A DNA stretch of 64,000 nucleotides, from the NCBI RefSeq assembly GCF_030412785.1, contig NZ_CP125295.1, positions 1,116,001 through 1,180,000 on the forward strand, written 5' to 3'. The notes under the pieces were generated by a model. It saw only the letters and a program-made list of their open reading frames with translations, ran no database searches and was not told the DNA's origin. A program made the translations under genes and the position numbers. Within the stretch, counting starts at the first letter, position 1. Each line of letters opens with the position of its first letter. Below are positions 1 to 10,938 of the stretch, one piece after another. This stretch comes from Paraburkholderia sabiae. Its GTDB lineage: Bacteria > Pseudomonadota > Gammaproteobacteria > Burkholderiales > Burkholderiaceae.

Positions 1-672
1 ACCAGGCTTCAACGCGCGGATATGATCGAAAATCCGCGGCTTCAGCACATAACGCCCGACCACGCCCAGGTTAGACGGCGCAACCTCAGGCGCCGGCTTC
101 TCGACGATGCCCGACATCTTGATGATCGCGTCTTCCCACTCCTTGCCGTCGACGATACCGTACGACTTCGTCTCCGACGGCGGAATCTCTTCGACGCCGA
201 TCACCGAGCTGTGATAGTGATCGAACACCTCGATCATCTGCTGCATCACGGGCGGCTTGCCGTACAGCAAGTCGTCTGCAAGGATCACCGCGAACGGGTT
301 GTCGCCCACCAGCTTTTCCGCGCACAGCACAGCGTGGCCAAGACCCAACGCTTCCGGCTGACGCACGTAGAAACAGTCCACATGGCTCGGCTTGATGCTG
401 CGGACCAGTTCCAGCAGCTTCGCCTTGCCGCGCGCTTCCAGTTCAGCCTCGATTTCGTACGACTTGTCGAAGTGATCTTCGATCGCGCGCTTGCTGCGGC
501 CCGTCACGAAGATCATTTCGGTGATGCCGGCCGCCATCGCTTCCTCGACAGCGTACTGAATCAGCGGCTTGTCGACGATCGGCAGCATCTCCTTCGGGCT
601 GGCCTTGGTGGCAGGGAGGAAGCGGGTGCCGAGACCCGCGACCGGAAAGACTGCCTTTGTAACTTTTAGCAT
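1..672 (-). CDS. galU: UTP-glucose-1-phosphate uridylyltransferase, 3' end cut by window
   Basis: GalU makes UDP-glucose from UTP and glucose-1-phosphate in the cytoplasm, for LPS, capsule and trehalose synthesis. The minus-strand reading frame starts at ATG 670-672 and stays open to base 1, so about 224 of roughly 290-300 residues are visible. The N-terminus has the nucleotidyltransferase motif [18 protein letters not shown] (about residues 12-29). It continues with [10 protein letters not shown], the substrate-site stretch [12 protein letters not shown] and [10 protein letters not shown], all characteristic of the family. It lies 72 bases downstream of valS on the same strand. The upstream AGAGGAAGCAGGG stretch could hold the ribosome site. 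The ORF is missed by simple ORF callers because its stop lies outside the window. Confidence 0.95.
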   Translation of the reverse strand, partial: MLKVTKAVFPVAGLGTRFLPATKASPKEMLPIVDKPLIQYAVEEAMAAGITEMIFVTGRSKRAIEDHFDKSYEIEAELEARGKAKLLELVRSIKPSHVDCFYVRQPEALGLGHAVLCAEKLVGDNPFAVILADDLLYGKPPVMQQMIEVFDHYHSSVIGVEEIPPSETKSYGIVDGKEWEDAIIKMSGIVEKPAPEVAPSNLGVVGRYVLKPRIFDHIRALKPG

Positions 673-744
673 GTGTGTACCCTGCTTCCTCTGGTTTGGG
701 ATGCGCGCCGACGCCGGATGGCGCGACGCGCATGGGTCGTCGAA

Positions 745-3618
745 TCAGGCAGGCAAGCGCGACAGTTGTGCGGTCAGCTTGCCAATCGTGGTCTGGTATT
801 CTGCCAGCCTTTTTTGCTCCTGCTCAACGACCGCCGGCGGTGCTTTTGCAACAAAACTCTCGTTCTGGAGCTTGGCGTTACATTTCGAAACTTCTGCGTT
901 CAATCTCGCGATTTCTTTTGACAGTCGCTCGCGTTCCGCTGCGACATCGATTTCCACTTTCAGAACGAGCTTGTCCGTACCAACAATAGCAATTGGCGCG
1001 CCATGTGCCTGCGCATCCAGCGTCGCTTCGTCCGCGATGATCTGCACCTCGGACAAACGCGCCAACGCCTGCGCGTAAGGTGCGAACGACGCGAGACGCT
1101 CCGCGTTGCCCGTCACCAGCAGCGGCACCTTCGTCGCCGGCGACAGGCTCATCTCGCCGCGCAGGTTCCGGCATGCATCGATCACGGCTTTCAGATCGGC
1201 GGCCCATTGCTCGGCCGATTCGTCGATCTTGCCCGCTTCGGCGAGCGGGTAGGGCTGCGTCATGATCGACGCTTCGCCTTCCGCCTTGCCTTCCGGGTAC
1301 TTCGCCGCGAGCGGCGCCACCTTCTGCCACAACGCTTCCGTAATAAAAGGAATCACCGGGTGCGCGAGACGCAGCACCGTTTCGAGCACACGCAGCAGCG
1401 TGCGGCGCGTGGCGCGCTGCTGCTCGGGCGTGCCCGTCTGGATCTGCACCTTCGCAAGTTCGAGATACCAGTCACAGTATTCGTCCCATACGAACTTGTA
1501 TAGGGCGTTCGCCACATTGTCGAAGCGATAGTCGGCAAAGCCTTTTTCGACTTCCGTTTCGACGCGCTGAAGCAGCGACACGATCCAGCGGTCGGCCTGC
1601 GAGAAGTCCGTGTAGCCGCCCGGGCCGCAATCGCCCGGCTGGCACGCGCCCGGCTTCGAGAAGCCGCAGTCGTGGCCTTCGCAGTTCATCAGCACGAAGC
1701 GCGTCGCGTTCCACAGCTTGTTGCAGAAGTTGCGATAGCCTTCGCAGCGTGCAAGGTCGAAGTTGACGTTGCGGCCGAGCGTGGCCATCGACGCCATCGT
1801 GAAGCGCAGCGCGTCCGTACCGAACGCGGGGATGCCGTCGGGGAATTCCTTGCGCGTCTTCTTTTCGATCGACGCGGCCTGCTTCGGATTCATCAGGCCC
1901 GTCGTGCGCTTCGCGACGAGCGCGTCGAGACCGATGCCGTCGACGATATCGATCGGGTCGAGCGTGTTGCCCTTGCTCTTCGACATCTTCTGGCCTTCGG
2001 CGTCGCGCACGAGGCCGTGCACGTAGACGGTATCGAACGGCACCTTGCCCGTGAAGTGCGTGGTCATCATGACCATGCGCGCGACCCAGAAGAAGATGAT
2101 GTCGAAGCCCGTCACCAGCACCGACGAAGGTAGAAACGCCTGCAGCTCAGGCGTTTCCTGCGGCCAGCCCAGCGACGAGAACGGCACGAGCGCCGACGAG
2201 AACCACGTGTCGAGCACGTCGTCGTCGCGCTTCAGTGCGCCCTTGTAGCCCTGCGCGTCGGCCTTGGCGCGCGCGTCTTCTTCCGTCTTCGCGACGAAGA
2301 TTTCGCCGTTCTCGCCGTACCACGCGGGAATCTGATGACCCCACCACAGCTGGCGCGAGATACACCAGTCCTGGATGTTTTCGAGCCACTGGTAGTACGT
2401 CGTGGTCCAGTTTTCGGGCACGAACTTGATCTGGCCGTTGCGCACCACGTCGAGCGCCGTTTCGGCGATCGACTTGCCCGGATTGAACGTACCCTCGGGG
2501 GCAGGCTTGCTCATCGCGACGAACCACTGGTCGGTCAGCATCGGCTCGATCACGACGCCCGTGCGGTCGCCGCGCGGCACCATCAGCTTGTGCGGCTTCA
2601 CCGATTCGAGCGCGCCGATCGCTTCCAGATCCGCGACGACCTGCTTGCGCGCGTCGAAGCGGTCCATGCCGCGATATTTTTCCGGCGCGTTGTCGTTGAT
2701 CTTCGCGTCCAGCGTGAGGATTTCGATCTGCGGCAGCTTGTGGCGCTGGCCGACCTGATAGTCGTTGAAGTCGTGCGCGGGCGTGACCTTCACGACGCCC
2801 GTGCCGAATTCGCGATCCACGTAGTCGTCGGCGATGATGGGAATCTCGCGGTCCGTCAGCGGCAGCTTGACCTTCTGGCCGATCAGCTTCGCGTAGCACT
2901 CGTCTTCCGGATGCACCATCAGCGCGACGTCGCCGAGCATCGTTTCGGGACGTGTCGTGGCAACCGTCAGATGACCCGAGCCGTCGACGAGCGGGTACTG
3001 GATGTGCCACAGGTTGCCGTTTTCTTCCTCGCTGACCACTTCGAGATCGGACACGGCCGTGAGCAGCACCGGGTCCCAGTTCACGAGGCGCTTGCCGCGG
3101 TAGATCAGGCCCTGTTCATAGAGGCGCACGAACACGTCGCGCACGGCGGCCGACATCTTGTCGTCCATCGTGAAGTATTCGCGCGACCAGTCGATCGATG
3201 CGCCCAGACGCCGCACCTGACCCGTAATGGTCGAGCCCGACTGCTGCTTCCATTCCCACACGCGCTCGGTGAACTTCTCGCGGCCGAGATCGTGGCGCGA
3301 CACGCCCTGTGCGTCCAGCTGACGCTCGACGACGATCTGCGTCGCGATGCCCGCGTGGTCCGTGCCGGGTACCCACAGCGTGTTCTCGCCGAGCATGCGG
3401 TGATAGCGCGTCAGGCCGTCCATGATGGTCTGGTTGAACGCGTGGCCCATGTGCAGCGTGCCCGTGACGTTGGGCGGCGGCAACTGGATCGAGAAATTCT
3501 TGCGGCCCGGCTCCATCGTCGGAGCGGCGTAGCCGCGTTTTTCCCATTCGGGGCCCCATTGGGACTCGATCGTCTGCGGCTCGAAACTCTTGGCCAGCGT
3601 GTTGTCGCTTGTCGTCAT
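745..3618 (-). CDS. valS: valyl-tRNA synthetase
   Basis: Class I aminoacyl-tRNA synthetase that charges tRNA-Val; cytoplasmic, 957 aa, about the family length. The HIGH-type motif HMGH is at residues 56-59 after PPPNVTGTL. The KMSKS loop ([10 protein letters not shown]) is near residue 543. The C-terminus is the Ala/Glu-rich coiled-coil tRNA arm (about 890-957). A Cys-rich insertion ([18 protein letters not shown]) interrupts the region before the anticodon-binding domain; I believe this is usual in betaproteobacteria. The frame is open further upstream to 4089, but that extension overlaps uvrD and has no family similarity. The start at 3618 ([10 protein letters not shown]) gives the expected N-terminus. 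A -10-like TATAAT on the minus strand lies just upstream. Confidence 0.97.
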   Translation of the reverse strand: MTTSDNTLAKSFEPQTIESQWGPEWEKRGYAAPTMEPGRKNFSIQLPPPNVTGTLHMGHAFNQTIMDGLTRYHRMLGENTLWVPGTDHAGIATQIVVERQLDAQGVSRHDLGREKFTERVWEWKQQSGSTITGQVRRLGASIDWSREYFTMDDKMSAAVRDVFVRLYEQGLIYRGKRLVNWDPVLLTAVSDLEVVSEEENGNLWHIQYPLVDGSGHLTVATTRPETMLGDVALMVHPEDECYAKLIGQKVKLPLTDREIPIIADDYVDREFGTGVVKVTPAHDFNDYQVGQRHKLPQIEILTLDAKINDNAPEKYRGMDRFDARKQVVADLEAIGALESVKPHKLMVPRGDRTGVVIEPMLTDQWFVAMSKPAPEGTFNPGKSIAETALDVVRNGQIKFVPENWTTTYYQWLENIQDWCISRQLWWGHQIPAWYGENGEIFVAKTEEDARAKADAQGYKGALKRDDDVLDTWFSSALVPFSSLGWPQETPELQAFLPSSVLVTGFDIIFFWVARMVMMTTHFTGKVPFDTVYVHGLVRDAEGQKMSKSKGNTLDPIDIVDGIGLDALVAKRTTGLMNPKQAASIEKKTRKEFPDGIPAFGTDALRFTMASMATLGRNVNFDLARCEGYRNFCNKLWNATRFVLMNCEGHDCGFSKPGACQPGDCGPGGYTDFSQADRWIVSLLQRVETEVEKGFADYRFDNVANALYKFVWDEYCDWYLELAKVQIQTGTPEQQRATRRTLLRVLETVLRLAHPVIPFITEALWQKVAPLAAKYPEGKAEGEASIMTQPYPLAEAGKIDESAEQWAADLKAVIDACRNLRGEMSLSPATKVPLLVTGNAERLASFAPYAQALARLSEVQIIADEATLDAQAHGAPIAIVGTDKLVLKVEIDVAAERERLSKEIARLNAEVSKCNAKLQNESFVAKAPPAVVEQEQKRLAEYQTTIGKLTAQLSRLPA

Positions 3619-3666
3619 CGTCAAAATCTGCCGGAAAATGCGTGGAAAGAATGCCTGGAACCTTGA

Positions 3667-3672
3667 ATTATA
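3667..3672 (-). promoter_or_regulatory. candidate -10 element for valS
   Basis: The minus strand reads TATAAT here, about 49 bases upstream of the valS ATG, in the 193-base gap shared with the divergent uvrD. No good -35 hexamer sits 16-18 bases further up, so the call is tentative. A second TATAAT on the plus strand at 3765-3770, 41 bases before uvrD, could serve that gene in the same way. Confidence 0.4.
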
Positions 3673-3811
3673 AAGGGATGCGCAGGTGATGCACCTCGGC
3701 CAGACGACATTGGCCGAATGGCCAGGGGCAGAGCAGGGCGGCGTCAGCCTCCGACGCCCGGTCTTATAATGACGGACCACCCGCCGCAACCGTCGTTTTT
3801 CCTCCTGACTC

Positions 3812-6202
3812 ATGCCCGAACTGCTCGCGAACCTGAACCCCGAACAACACGCCGCCGTCACGCTGCCGAACGAACCGGCGCTCATTCTGGCGGGCGCAGG
3901 CAGCGGCAAGACGCGCGTGCTGATCACGCGGATCGCGTGGCTGATCCAGCAAGGATTCGCGTCGCCGCCCACCGTGCTCGGCGTCACCTTCACGAACAAG
4001 GCCGCGCGCGAAATGATGTCGCGCCTGTCGGCGCTGCTGCCCATCGACACGCGCGGCATGTGGATCGGCACGTTCCACGGCCTGTGCAACCGGATGCTGC
4101 GCGCGCATTACCGCGACGCGGGCCTGCCGCAGACGTTCCAGATTCTCGACACGTCGGACCAGCTGTCGGCCATCAAGCGCCTGATGAAGGGCCTGAATAT
4201 CGACGACGAGAAATATCCGGCTAAGAACCTGCAGTACTTCATCAACAACGCGAAGGAGCAGGGCCTGCGGCCGAAAGACGTCGACGCCTCCGACAACTTC
4301 AACCGCAAGTTCGTCGAACTGTATGAAGCGTACGACCAGCAGTGCCAGCGCGAAGGCGTCGTCGATTTCCCCGAACTGCTGCTGCGCTGCTACGAGCTGC
4401 TGTCGTACAACCCGCCGCTGCGTGCGCATTACCAGGCGCGCTTCCGCCACATTCTGGTCGACGAGTTCCAGGACACGAACAAGCTGCAATACGCGTGGCT
4501 GAAAATGCTGGCCGGCGAGCACAACGCGATCTTCGCGGTCGGTGACGATGACCAGTCCATCTATGCGTTCCGCGGCGCGAACGTCGGCAACATGCGCGAC
4601 TTCGAAAGCGAGTTTAAGGTCCGCAATCTGATCAAGCTCGAACAGAATTACCGTTCGCACGGCCATATTCTCGATGCCGCGAATCATCTGATCGCGAACA
4701 ATTCGCGGCGTCTCGGCAAGAATCTGCGCACGGACGCGGGCCACGGCGAGCCGGTGCGCGTCTACGAAGCTGCGACGGATTCGCAGGAAGCGGGCTGGAT
4801 CGTCGAAGAGATTCGCGCGCTGATCAATACGGGCCTGTCGCGCAGCGAGATCGCCGTGCTGTATCGGAGCAACGCGCAATCGCGGACGATCGAACATACG
4901 CTCGTGAACGTGGGCATTCCGTATCGCGTGTATGGCGGCCTGCGCTTCTTCGAACGCCAGGAAGTGAAGCACGCGCTCGCGTATCTGCGCCTGATCGACA
5001 ATCCGAACGACGACACCGCGTTCGCGCGCGTCGTCAATTTCCCGACGCGCGGCATCGGCGCGCGCTCCATCGAACAGCTGGCTGACGCGGCGCGTCTCTA
5101 CAACTGCTCGATGGCGGCGGCGATTCCGTACGTGACGGGCAAGGCGGGCACGAGCCTCGGCACGTTCGCGAACCTGATCGCGAAGATGCGCGCCGAAACC
5201 GCGCAGATGAGCCTGCCCGAAACAGTCGAATACGTGGTGCGCGCGAGCGGCCTGTCCGAGTTCTATCAGAACGAGCGTGAAGGCCAGGAGCGGCTGGAGA
5301 ACTTGCAGGAACTCGTCAATGCCGCGACCGCCTTCGTCAGCGAAGAAGGCTACGGCCTCGACACGCCCGCGCGTTCGATTCCGCTGCGTCCGGGTGCGAC
5401 GTCCGCGCCTGAACTGGTCGTCTCGACCGACGATCCTGGCGTCGATGTGCTCGATGCCGCGAATCCCGCCGACCCCGCGCAAAACCCCGACACGATGACG
5501 CCGCTCGCGGGCTTCCTGTCGCACGCATCGCTCGAAGCGGGCGACAACCAGGCGCAAGCCGGCCAGGAAGCCGTGCAGCTGATGACGGTGCACGCGGCGA
5601 AGGGCCTCGAATTCACGGCGGTGTTCATTACGGGTCTCGAAGAAGGGCTGTTCCCGCACGAGAACAGCGCGATGGAGTCCGATGGGCTCGAAGAAGAGCG
5701 TCGTCTGATGTACGTCGCGATCACGCGCGCGAAGGAGCGGCTCTATCTGTCGTTCGCGCAGAGCCGGATGCTGCATGGCCAGACGCGCTACAACATCCGC
5801 TCGCGTTTCTTCGACGAACTCCCGCAGGAAACGCTCAAGTGGCTCACGCCGAAGGTCGAAGCGGGCGCGCGCTGGGGCGGCGGCCGCTCGGACAACGCCG
5901 CGTGGGGCCGCGACTGGTTCTCGCGCCCGGATCGTCAGCAGGGCGGCGGCTATCAAGGCGGCTATCAGGGCCGCGAAAGCTACGCGACGACCAACGCGCC
6001 GCTGCCTGCGTTCGCCAACGAACAACGCGCGGCGGACACGGGCTTCCGTGTCGGACAGCAGGTGTTCCACACGAAGTTCGGCGAAGGCACGATCACCGCG
6101 CTCGAAGGCGGCGGCGCCGACGCGAAGGCGCTCGTCAAGTTCAAGCGGCACGGCGAGAAATGGCTCGCGCTGGCCGTCGCAAAACTGCAGGCGGTCGAAT
6201 GA
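3812..6202 (+). CDS. uvrD: UvrD/PcrA-type 3'-5' DNA helicase
   Basis: Superfamily 1 helicase that unwinds DNA during nucleotide excision and mismatch repair; 796 aa. Walker A AGAGSGKT is at residues 27-34, followed by [12 protein letters not shown] (motif Ia). Motif II is VDEFQDTN near 215, motif [16 protein letters not shown] near 245, and motif [10 protein letters not shown] near 593. Late motif VI is [15 protein letters not shown] low-similarity Pro/Asp-rich stretch sits at about 515-565 before motif V, and a Gly/Gln-rich linker ([10 protein letters not shown]) precedes the C-terminal Tudor-like segment ([18 protein letters not shown]). In PcrA/UvrD that segment contacts RNA polymerase. 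The stop overlaps the mtnN start as ATGA, implying translational coupling. It is transcribed divergently from valS. Confidence 0.95.
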   Translation: MPELLANLNPEQHAAVTLPNEPALILAGAGSGKTRVLITRIAWLIQQGFASPPTVLGVTFTNKAAREMMSRLSALLPIDTRGMWIGTFHGLCNRMLRAHYRDAGLPQTFQILDTSDQLSAIKRLMKGLNIDDEKYPAKNLQYFINNAKEQGLRPKDVDASDNFNRKFVELYEAYDQQCQREGVVDFPELLLRCYELLSYNPPLRAHYQARFRHILVDEFQDTNKLQYAWLKMLAGEHNAIFAVGDDDQSIYAFRGANVGNMRDFESEFKVRNLIKLEQNYRSHGHILDAANHLIANNSRRLGKNLRTDAGHGEPVRVYEAATDSQEAGWIVEEIRALINTGLSRSEIAVLYRSNAQSRTIEHTLVNVGIPYRVYGGLRFFERQEVKHALAYLRLIDNPNDDTAFARVVNFPTRGIGARSIEQLADAARLYNCSMAAAIPYVTGKAGTSLGTFANLIAKMRAETAQMSLPETVEYVVRASGLSEFYQNEREGQERLENLQELVNAATAFVSEEGYGLDTPARSIPLRPGATSAPELVVSTDDPGVDVLDAANPADPAQNPDTMTPLAGFLSHASLEAGDNQAQAGQEAVQLMTVHAAKGLEFTAVFITGLEEGLFPHENSAMESDGLEEERRLMYVAITRAKERLYLSFAQSRMLHGQTRYNIRSRFFDELPQETLKWLTPKVEAGARWGGGRSDNAAWGRDWFSRPDRQQGGGYQGGYQGRESYATTNAPLPAFANEQRAADTGFRVGQQVFHTKFGEGTITALEGGGADAKALVKFKRHGEKWLALAVAKLQAVE

Positions 6203-6987
6203 GCGCGCTGCCTTCGGAAGCAACGATTCCGCGCCGTCCGCTTGGCGTGATGGCGGCGCTACAGCAGGAACTCGGCGATCTGCTGATCGCGATGCGCGCT
6301 GAAGGCGCCGTCGAAACCATCACGCACGGCAAGCGCGACTATCACATCGGCACGGTGCACGGCGCGCCGTGCGTGGTGACGCTGGCGCGCGTCGGCAAGG
6401 TCGCGGCGGCGGCGACGGTGAGCGCGCTGATTCACGCGTTCGATGTCGAAGCCGTCGTGTTCACGGGCGTCGCGGGCGGTGTCGGGCCGGCTGTGCGGAT
6501 CGGCGATATCGTCGTCGCCGAATCGCTGATGCAGCACGACATGGATGCGTCGCCGCTCTTTCCGCGTTTCGAAGTGCCGCTGCTCGACATGTCGCGCTTC
6601 GCCGCCGATGCGCCGTTGACGGCCGCGCTGGCCGCTGCCTGCGAGCGTTTCGTCGAAGAAGAGGGCGATGCGCTGTCGCAGCGTTTTCTGACCGAGGCGC
6701 GTCCTGTGGTGCATCGCGGGCTGATTCTGAGCGGCGACCAGTTCGTTGCCAGCGCGACAGCCGTCGATATGCTGCGCGCCTCGTTGCCGGACGCGCTGGC
6801 CGTCGAGATGGAAGGGGCGGCGATCGCGCAGGTCTGCTACGAATACAACGTGCCGTGCGCCGTCGTGCGGACCATTTCGGATACGGCGGACGCGCATGCG
6901 CCCGCATCGTTCGTCACGTTCCTGACTGAGATCGCGGGCACGTATTCAAGCGGGATTCTCAAGCGGTTCTTGTTGGCGCGCGGCTAG
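6199..6987 (+). CDS. mtnN: 5'-methylthioadenosine/S-adenosylhomocysteine nucleosidase family protein
   Basis: Phosphorylase-superfamily nucleosidase that hydrolyses the N-glycosidic bond of methylthioadenosine and/or S-adenosylhomocysteine, recycling by-products of SAM use. 262 aa from an ATG that overlaps the uvrD stop by four bases. Family features are GVMAALQQEL at the N-terminus, the glycine-rich FTGVAGGV, LSGDQFVAS, and the purine/ribose-site motif VEMEGAAIAQVCYEY. C-terminal RTISDTADAHA carries the catalytic Asp region (SD.AD). It is somewhat longer than E. coli MtnN (about 232 aa), with the extra length at the N-terminus. Which substrate dominates cannot be told from sequence. The 4-base overlap places it in an operon with the helicase. 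Confidence 0.85.
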   Translation: MSALPSEATIPRRPLGVMAALQQELGDLLIAMRAEGAVETITHGKRDYHIGTVHGAPCVVTLARVGKVAAAATVSALIHAFDVEAVVFTGVAGGVGPAVRIGDIVVAESLMQHDMDASPLFPRFEVPLLDMSRFAADAPLTAALAAACERFVEEEGDALSQRFLTEARPVVHRGLILSGDQFVASATAVDMLRASLPDALAVEMEGAAIAQVCYEYNVPCAVVRTISDTADAHAPASFVTFLTEIAGTYSSGILKRFLLARG

Positions 6988-6991
6988 GTCG

Positions 6992-8899
6992 TCACTTCGA
7001 AGTCAGCGCCGCCGCGACGGCTTCGCGAATCTGCTGCAACGCCGACGGATCCTCGATGGTTGGCAGATCGCCGGGATCGCGGCCTTCGGCGAGCGCCGCG
7101 ATCGCGCGGCGCAGCAGCTTGCCCGAGCGCGTCTTCGGCAGCATCGAAACCAGCACGACATGCGCGGGCCGCGCGATCGCGCCGAGATGGCGATCGACGG
7201 TCGCGCACAGTTCGGCGGACAGTTTCGCGCGCGCATCGTCCGATTCGTACGCACCCGCATCGCGCACCACGACGAACGCAATCGCCGCCTGTCCCTTCAC
7301 GGCATCCGTCACGCCGACCACGGCCACTTCCGCGACTGCCTTGTGGCCCGACAGCGCTTCCTCGATTTCGCGCGTGCCGAGTCGATGGCCCGCGACGTTG
7401 ATCACGTCGTCGGTGCGGCCGAGGATCGTCACGTAGCCATCTTCGTCCTGAATGCCCCAGTCGAACGTCGAATAGACCTGCTGGTTCGGCACGCTTTCCC
7501 AATACGTTTTCACGAAGCGTGCATCGTCGCCCCAGACGGTCGACATGCAGCCCGGCGGCAGCGGATAGCCGAGCGTGATCACGCCTTTTTCGCCCGCGGG
7601 ACACGGCTCGCCCGTGTGCTCGTTGCGCAGCGTCAGGTCGTAGCCGTAGCAGGGCACGCCCGGCGAGCCGAGCTTTTGCGGCAGCGCTTCGACGCCGCGC
7701 TGGATCGCGAGAATCGGCCAGCCGGTTTCCGTCTGCCAGAAGTTGTCGACGACGGGCTTGCCGAGCGAATCGGCGATCCATGACGCCGTCGGTTCGTCGA
7801 GCGGTTCGCCCGCCAGAAAGAGCGTGCGCAGGCTCGACAGATCGGCCTGCTTCAGCAGCGCCGGATCCTGCTTCTTCAGCACGCGAATCGCGGTCGGCGC
7901 GGTGAACATCAGATTGATCTTGTACTGCTCGACGAGACGCCACCAGATCCCGCCATCGGGACGGATGGGCGTGCCTTCGTACATGACCGTCGTCAAGCCC
8001 GCGATCAGCGGCGCGTAGACGATATAGCTGTGACCGACCACCCAGCCGACGTCGGACGCGGTGAACATCGTGTCGCCCGGCTTGCCCTCGAAGATGTATT
8101 CCATCGACGCCGCGAGCGCCACCGCATAACCGCCCACATCGCGCTGCACGCCTTTCGGCTTGCCTGTCGTGCCCGACGTATAGAGCACATATGAAGGTTC
8201 CGTCGATTCGAGCCATTCGCATTGCACATGGGCGTCGAAGAACTGCTCGCGCAGCGGCTCGTAGGCGACGAGGTAGGGCGCGTTCAGACGCTCGGGCGTC
8301 AGTTGCCGGTCGATCAGCAGCACGTGCGGCGTCTTGTGCGTCGCGCGCGACATCGCTTCATCGACGAGCGGCGTGTAGTCGATCACCTTGCCGGCGCGTG
8401 CGCCCGCATCGGCTGTCACGATCAGTGCGGGCTTGGCGTCGTCGATACGCGCGGCGAGATTAGGCGCAGCGAATCCGCCGAACACGACCGAGTGGATCGC
8501 GCCGAGCCGCGCGCACGCGAGCATCGCGAACACGGCTTCGGGGATCATGGGCAGATAGATCAGCACGCGATCGCTGCGCTTGACGCCGAGCGAGCGCATG
8601 ACGGCCGCCATCCGGTTCACTTCCGCGTGCAGTTCGGCGTAGGTGTAGCGCCGCTCGATGCCCGTTTCCGTCGATACATAGACGAGCGCGTTTTGTTGCG
8701 CGCGTTCCGCGAGATGCCGGTCGACCGCGTTGTGACAGAGGTTCGTCCTGCCGCCGACGAACCAGCGCGCGAAGGGCGGATTCGAGCGGTCGAGGACGGT
8801 GTCGAATTTTGTTTCCCAATGGATGCGGGTGGCTTGCTCGCGCCAGAAGTCTTCCGGGGATTCGATCGAGCGGCGGTGGAACTCGCGGTAGGAGGTCAT
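6992..8899 (-). CDS. prpE: propionate-CoA ligase
   Basis: Acyl-adenylate-forming enzyme converting propionate, ATP and CoA to propionyl-CoA, the entry to the methylcitrate cycle. 635 aa. The AMP-binding P-loop is YVLYTSGTTGKPKGV. Later motifs are DNFWQTETGWP, TFDWGIQDEDGY (hinge region) and GRTDDVINVAGHRLGTREIE. The C-terminal catalytic lysine is in TRSGKLLRR; in Salmonella PrpE that lysine is the one controlled by acylation. I chose ATG 8899 (MTSYREFHRR), which matches the family N-terminus and follows GGAC. The frame runs on to 8965 without similarity. No other prp genes are adjacent. It converges with mtnN, leaving 4 bases between the stops. Close relatives include acetyl-CoA synthetase, but the length favours PrpE. 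Confidence 0.9.
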   Translation of the reverse strand: MTSYREFHRRSIESPEDFWREQATRIHWETKFDTVLDRSNPPFARWFVGGRTNLCHNAVDRHLAERAQQNALVYVSTETGIERRYTYAELHAEVNRMAAVMRSLGVKRSDRVLIYLPMIPEAVFAMLACARLGAIHSVVFGGFAAPNLAARIDDAKPALIVTADAGARAGKVIDYTPLVDEAMSRATHKTPHVLLIDRQLTPERLNAPYLVAYEPLREQFFDAHVQCEWLESTEPSYVLYTSGTTGKPKGVQRDVGGYAVALAASMEYIFEGKPGDTMFTASDVGWVVGHSYIVYAPLIAGLTTVMYEGTPIRPDGGIWWRLVEQYKINLMFTAPTAIRVLKKQDPALLKQADLSSLRTLFLAGEPLDEPTASWIADSLGKPVVDNFWQTETGWPILAIQRGVEALPQKLGSPGVPCYGYDLTLRNEHTGEPCPAGEKGVITLGYPLPPGCMSTVWGDDARFVKTYWESVPNQQVYSTFDWGIQDEDGYVTILGRTDDVINVAGHRLGTREIEEALSGHKAVAEVAVVGVTDAVKGQAAIAFVVVRDAGAYESDDARAKLSAELCATVDRHLGAIARPAHVVLVSMLPKTRSGKLLRRAIAALAEGRDPGDLPTIEDPSALQQIREAVAAALTSK

Positions 8900-8982
8900 T
8901 GGGATGTCCAGTTTTACGCTGACGCGGGTCTGGACAGGATAGGGCACGCCGTGCGGCGTGGGCAACGCGGGTTCACCATGAC

Positions 8983-9683
8983 TTTTTTTTCGTCTGCGAC
9001 GCTAGTCGTTGTTCTGGTTTTTTCGCTTTTGGGTTTCTGGTTTTTGGTTTTGGTTTTGGTTTTGGTCTTTGGCTGGCTGGCTGGCATCCGCGAGGCCACG
9101 TCGTAGTTCATGCGTTGCCCCTGTGCGGGGCGGCAGTTACTTTCTTTGCCGCCGCAAAGAAAGTAACCAAAGAAAGCGGCTTCAAACCTCCGGTGCCTGC
9201 CCGGATACCGCTACGACACATGTTCCTTGAGCTGTCGCGCAACAACGTCCGCACTCCGTAGAAAGCCCGTAATGAGGCGCGCGCGGCGCGAAAGATGACA
9301 TTCCCTTGGAGCACATTCGGCCGGCTTGTTTTTTTGTGTGTTTGCCGTCCGTCTGATTGCGGCGGTATGTGCTCCAGACTGTATGTGGGGGGCGCCGCGC
9401 GCGGTTGACCGCGGGCTTTCTACGGAGTGTTGGCGTCGCTGAGCGACAGCTCAACTGTGGCATGCCGCAGCGTTATCCGGGCGGGCACCGGAGGTTTGAA
9501 GCGGCTTTCTTTTGCCTACTTTTCTTTGCCGCTGCAAAGAAAAGTAGGTGCCGCCCCGCACAGGGGCGACGCCTGAAGCACCGATACGAAATCGCGGATG
9601 CCACCGCAGCCAAAAGCAAAAAGCGAAAAGCGAAAAGCAAAAAGCAAAAGCAAAGCATGGCGACTGCGTCGCAGACAAAAAAA
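8983..9683. repeat. large imperfect palindromic intergenic element, copy 1
   Basis: About 700 bases with inverted arms running inward from both ends. Each arm holds, in order: a T-tract (T8 at 8983-8990; A7 at 9677-9683), a GTCTGCGACG-type end motif, and a T-rich low-complexity tract built on GGTTTT or GCTTTT units. Next come GGCATCCGCGA, a GCCCCTGTGCGGGGC hairpin, a long AT-rich hairpin (9136-9149/9154-9167 and 9515-9529/9534-9548), CTTCAAACCTCCGGTGCC and CTCCGTAGAAAGCCCG. The asymmetric centre (about 9300-9395) includes GCACATTCGGCCGGCTTG at 9311-9328. The right end lies one base from the MFS stop codon. Short ORFs across the arms look like by-products of the repeat. There is no transposase gene inside. 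A second copy lies at 13054-13695. Confidence 0.9.
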
Positions 9684-9684
9684 C

Positions 9685-10938
9685 TCAGGCTTTGGCAGAA
9701 GCCCGCTTCCCCTCAATATCCGGCAGAAAAACAGTCAAGATCCCAAGCAACGGCAAGAACGAGCAAACCTTGTAGACATAAGGAATGCTGGTGGCATCAG
9801 CCAGCTGCCCGAGCACGGCAGCCCCAATCCCGCCAAGCCCAAACGCAAACCCAAAGAACAGCCCGGCGACCATCCCCACCTTCCCAGGAATCAATTCCTG
9901 CGCATACACAAGAATCGCGGAGAACGCAGAAGCCAGCACGATCCCGATGATCACGGTCAGCACGCCCGTCCAGAACAGATTCGCATACGGCAGCAGCAGC
10001 GTGAACGGCGCGACGCCGAGAATCGATACCCAGATCACATACTTGCGCCCGATCCGGTCGCCCACCGGTCCACCGATCACCGTACCCGCCGCAACAGCCG
10101 CAAGGAACACGAACAGATGGATCTGCGCTGCCTGCACAGGCAGATGGAACTTGTCGATCAGATAGAACGTGAAGTAACTGTTGATGCTCGTCAGATAGAA
10201 GTACTTCGAGAACACCAGCAGTACCAGAATGCTCATCGCGAACGCTACCTTGCCGCGCGACAGCGTCGCGTGCGGTGCGGCGCCCGTGCGCGCCTTCTTC
10301 GTCGCGGGGTGATGCTTGTACCAGCGGCTGATATGCGTCAGCACCAGAATGCCGACCAGCGCCGCCGCCGAAAACCACGCGATGCTGCGCTGGCCATGCG
10401 GAATCACGATCAGCGCAGCCAGCAGCGGTCCGAGCGACGAACCGGCGTTGCCGCCCACCTGAAACAGCGACTGCGCAAGACCATGCTTGCCGCCCGACGC
10501 CATGCGCGCAACCCGCGACGACTCCGGATGGAACACCGACGATCCGCAGCCGACCAGCGCCGCTGCAATCAGCAGCACGCCGAAGCTCGGCGCAACCGAC
10601 ATCAGCAGCAGACCCGACAGCGTGAAGCCCATGCCGACAGGCAGCGAGTACGGCTTCGGATGCTTGTCGGTGTAAAAGCCGACGAGCGGCTGCAGCAGCG
10701 ATGCGGTGATCTGATAAGTGAGCGTGATCAGGCCGATCTGTCCGAACGACAGCGAGAAATTGGCCTTCAGCATCGGATAAATCGCAAGGATCAACGACTG
10801 GATCATGTCGTTCATCAGATGCGAAAAACTGATCGCGCCGAGAATCGAATAAACGGTCTTCGCTTGCGGCTTGGCAGCCGGAGCAGAAGCTGAAGCAGTG
10901 GCGCCAGCCAGGGCGCCTTTGTCGAGGCTGGTTTCCAT
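9685..10938 (-). CDS. MFS transporter, fosmidomycin-resistance (Fsr)-like
   Basis: Inner-membrane proton-driven exporter of the major facilitator superfamily, 417 aa, with roughly twelve hydrophobic segments. The N-terminal SILGAISFSHLMNDMIQSL and PMLKANFSLSFGQIGLITL, together with SSVFHPESSRVARMASGG, are typical of Fsr proteins, which in E. coli give fosmidomycin resistance. The true substrate here is unknown. The start chosen is ATG 10938 (METSLDKGAL); an in-frame TTG at 10989 would add 17 residues that are not membrane-like. The first 25 or so residues are a soluble Ala-rich tail. The 3' end stops one base from palindromic element copy 1, which may serve as its terminator. It is transcribed divergently from the chemotaxis receptor. 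Confidence 0.85.
   Translation of the reverse strand: METSLDKGALAGATASASAPAAKPQAKTVYSILGAISFSHLMNDMIQSLILAIYPMLKANFSLSFGQIGLITLTYQITASLLQPLVGFYTDKHPKPYSLPVGMGFTLSGLLLMSVAPSFGVLLIAAALVGCGSSVFHPESSRVARMASGGKHGLAQSLFQVGGNAGSSLGPLLAALIVIPHGQRSIAWFSAAALVGILVLTHISRWYKHHPATKKARTGAAPHATLSRGKVAFAMSILVLLVFSKYFYLTSINSYFTFYLIDKFHLPVQAAQIHLFVFLAAVAAGTVIGGPVGDRIGRKYVIWVSILGVAPFTLLLPYANLFWTGVLTVIIGIVLASAFSAILVYAQELIPGKVGMVAGLFFGFAFGLGGIGAAVLGQLADATSIPYVYKVCSFLPLLGILTVFLPDIEGKRASAKA

Noticed and set aside
3764..6223. 819-aa frame on the minus strand across uvrD and similar long antisense frames (28852-30897, 53133-55865, 41033-42640, 48312-50171)
   Set aside because: They are antisense to well-supported genes, Arg/His-rich with no family similarity, and result from high GC with biased third positions.
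9598..10893. 431-aa plus-strand frame antisense to the MFS gene and running into the palindromic element
   Set aside because: Composition is Arg/Gln/His-rich with no motif; it covers the reverse of a clear membrane protein.
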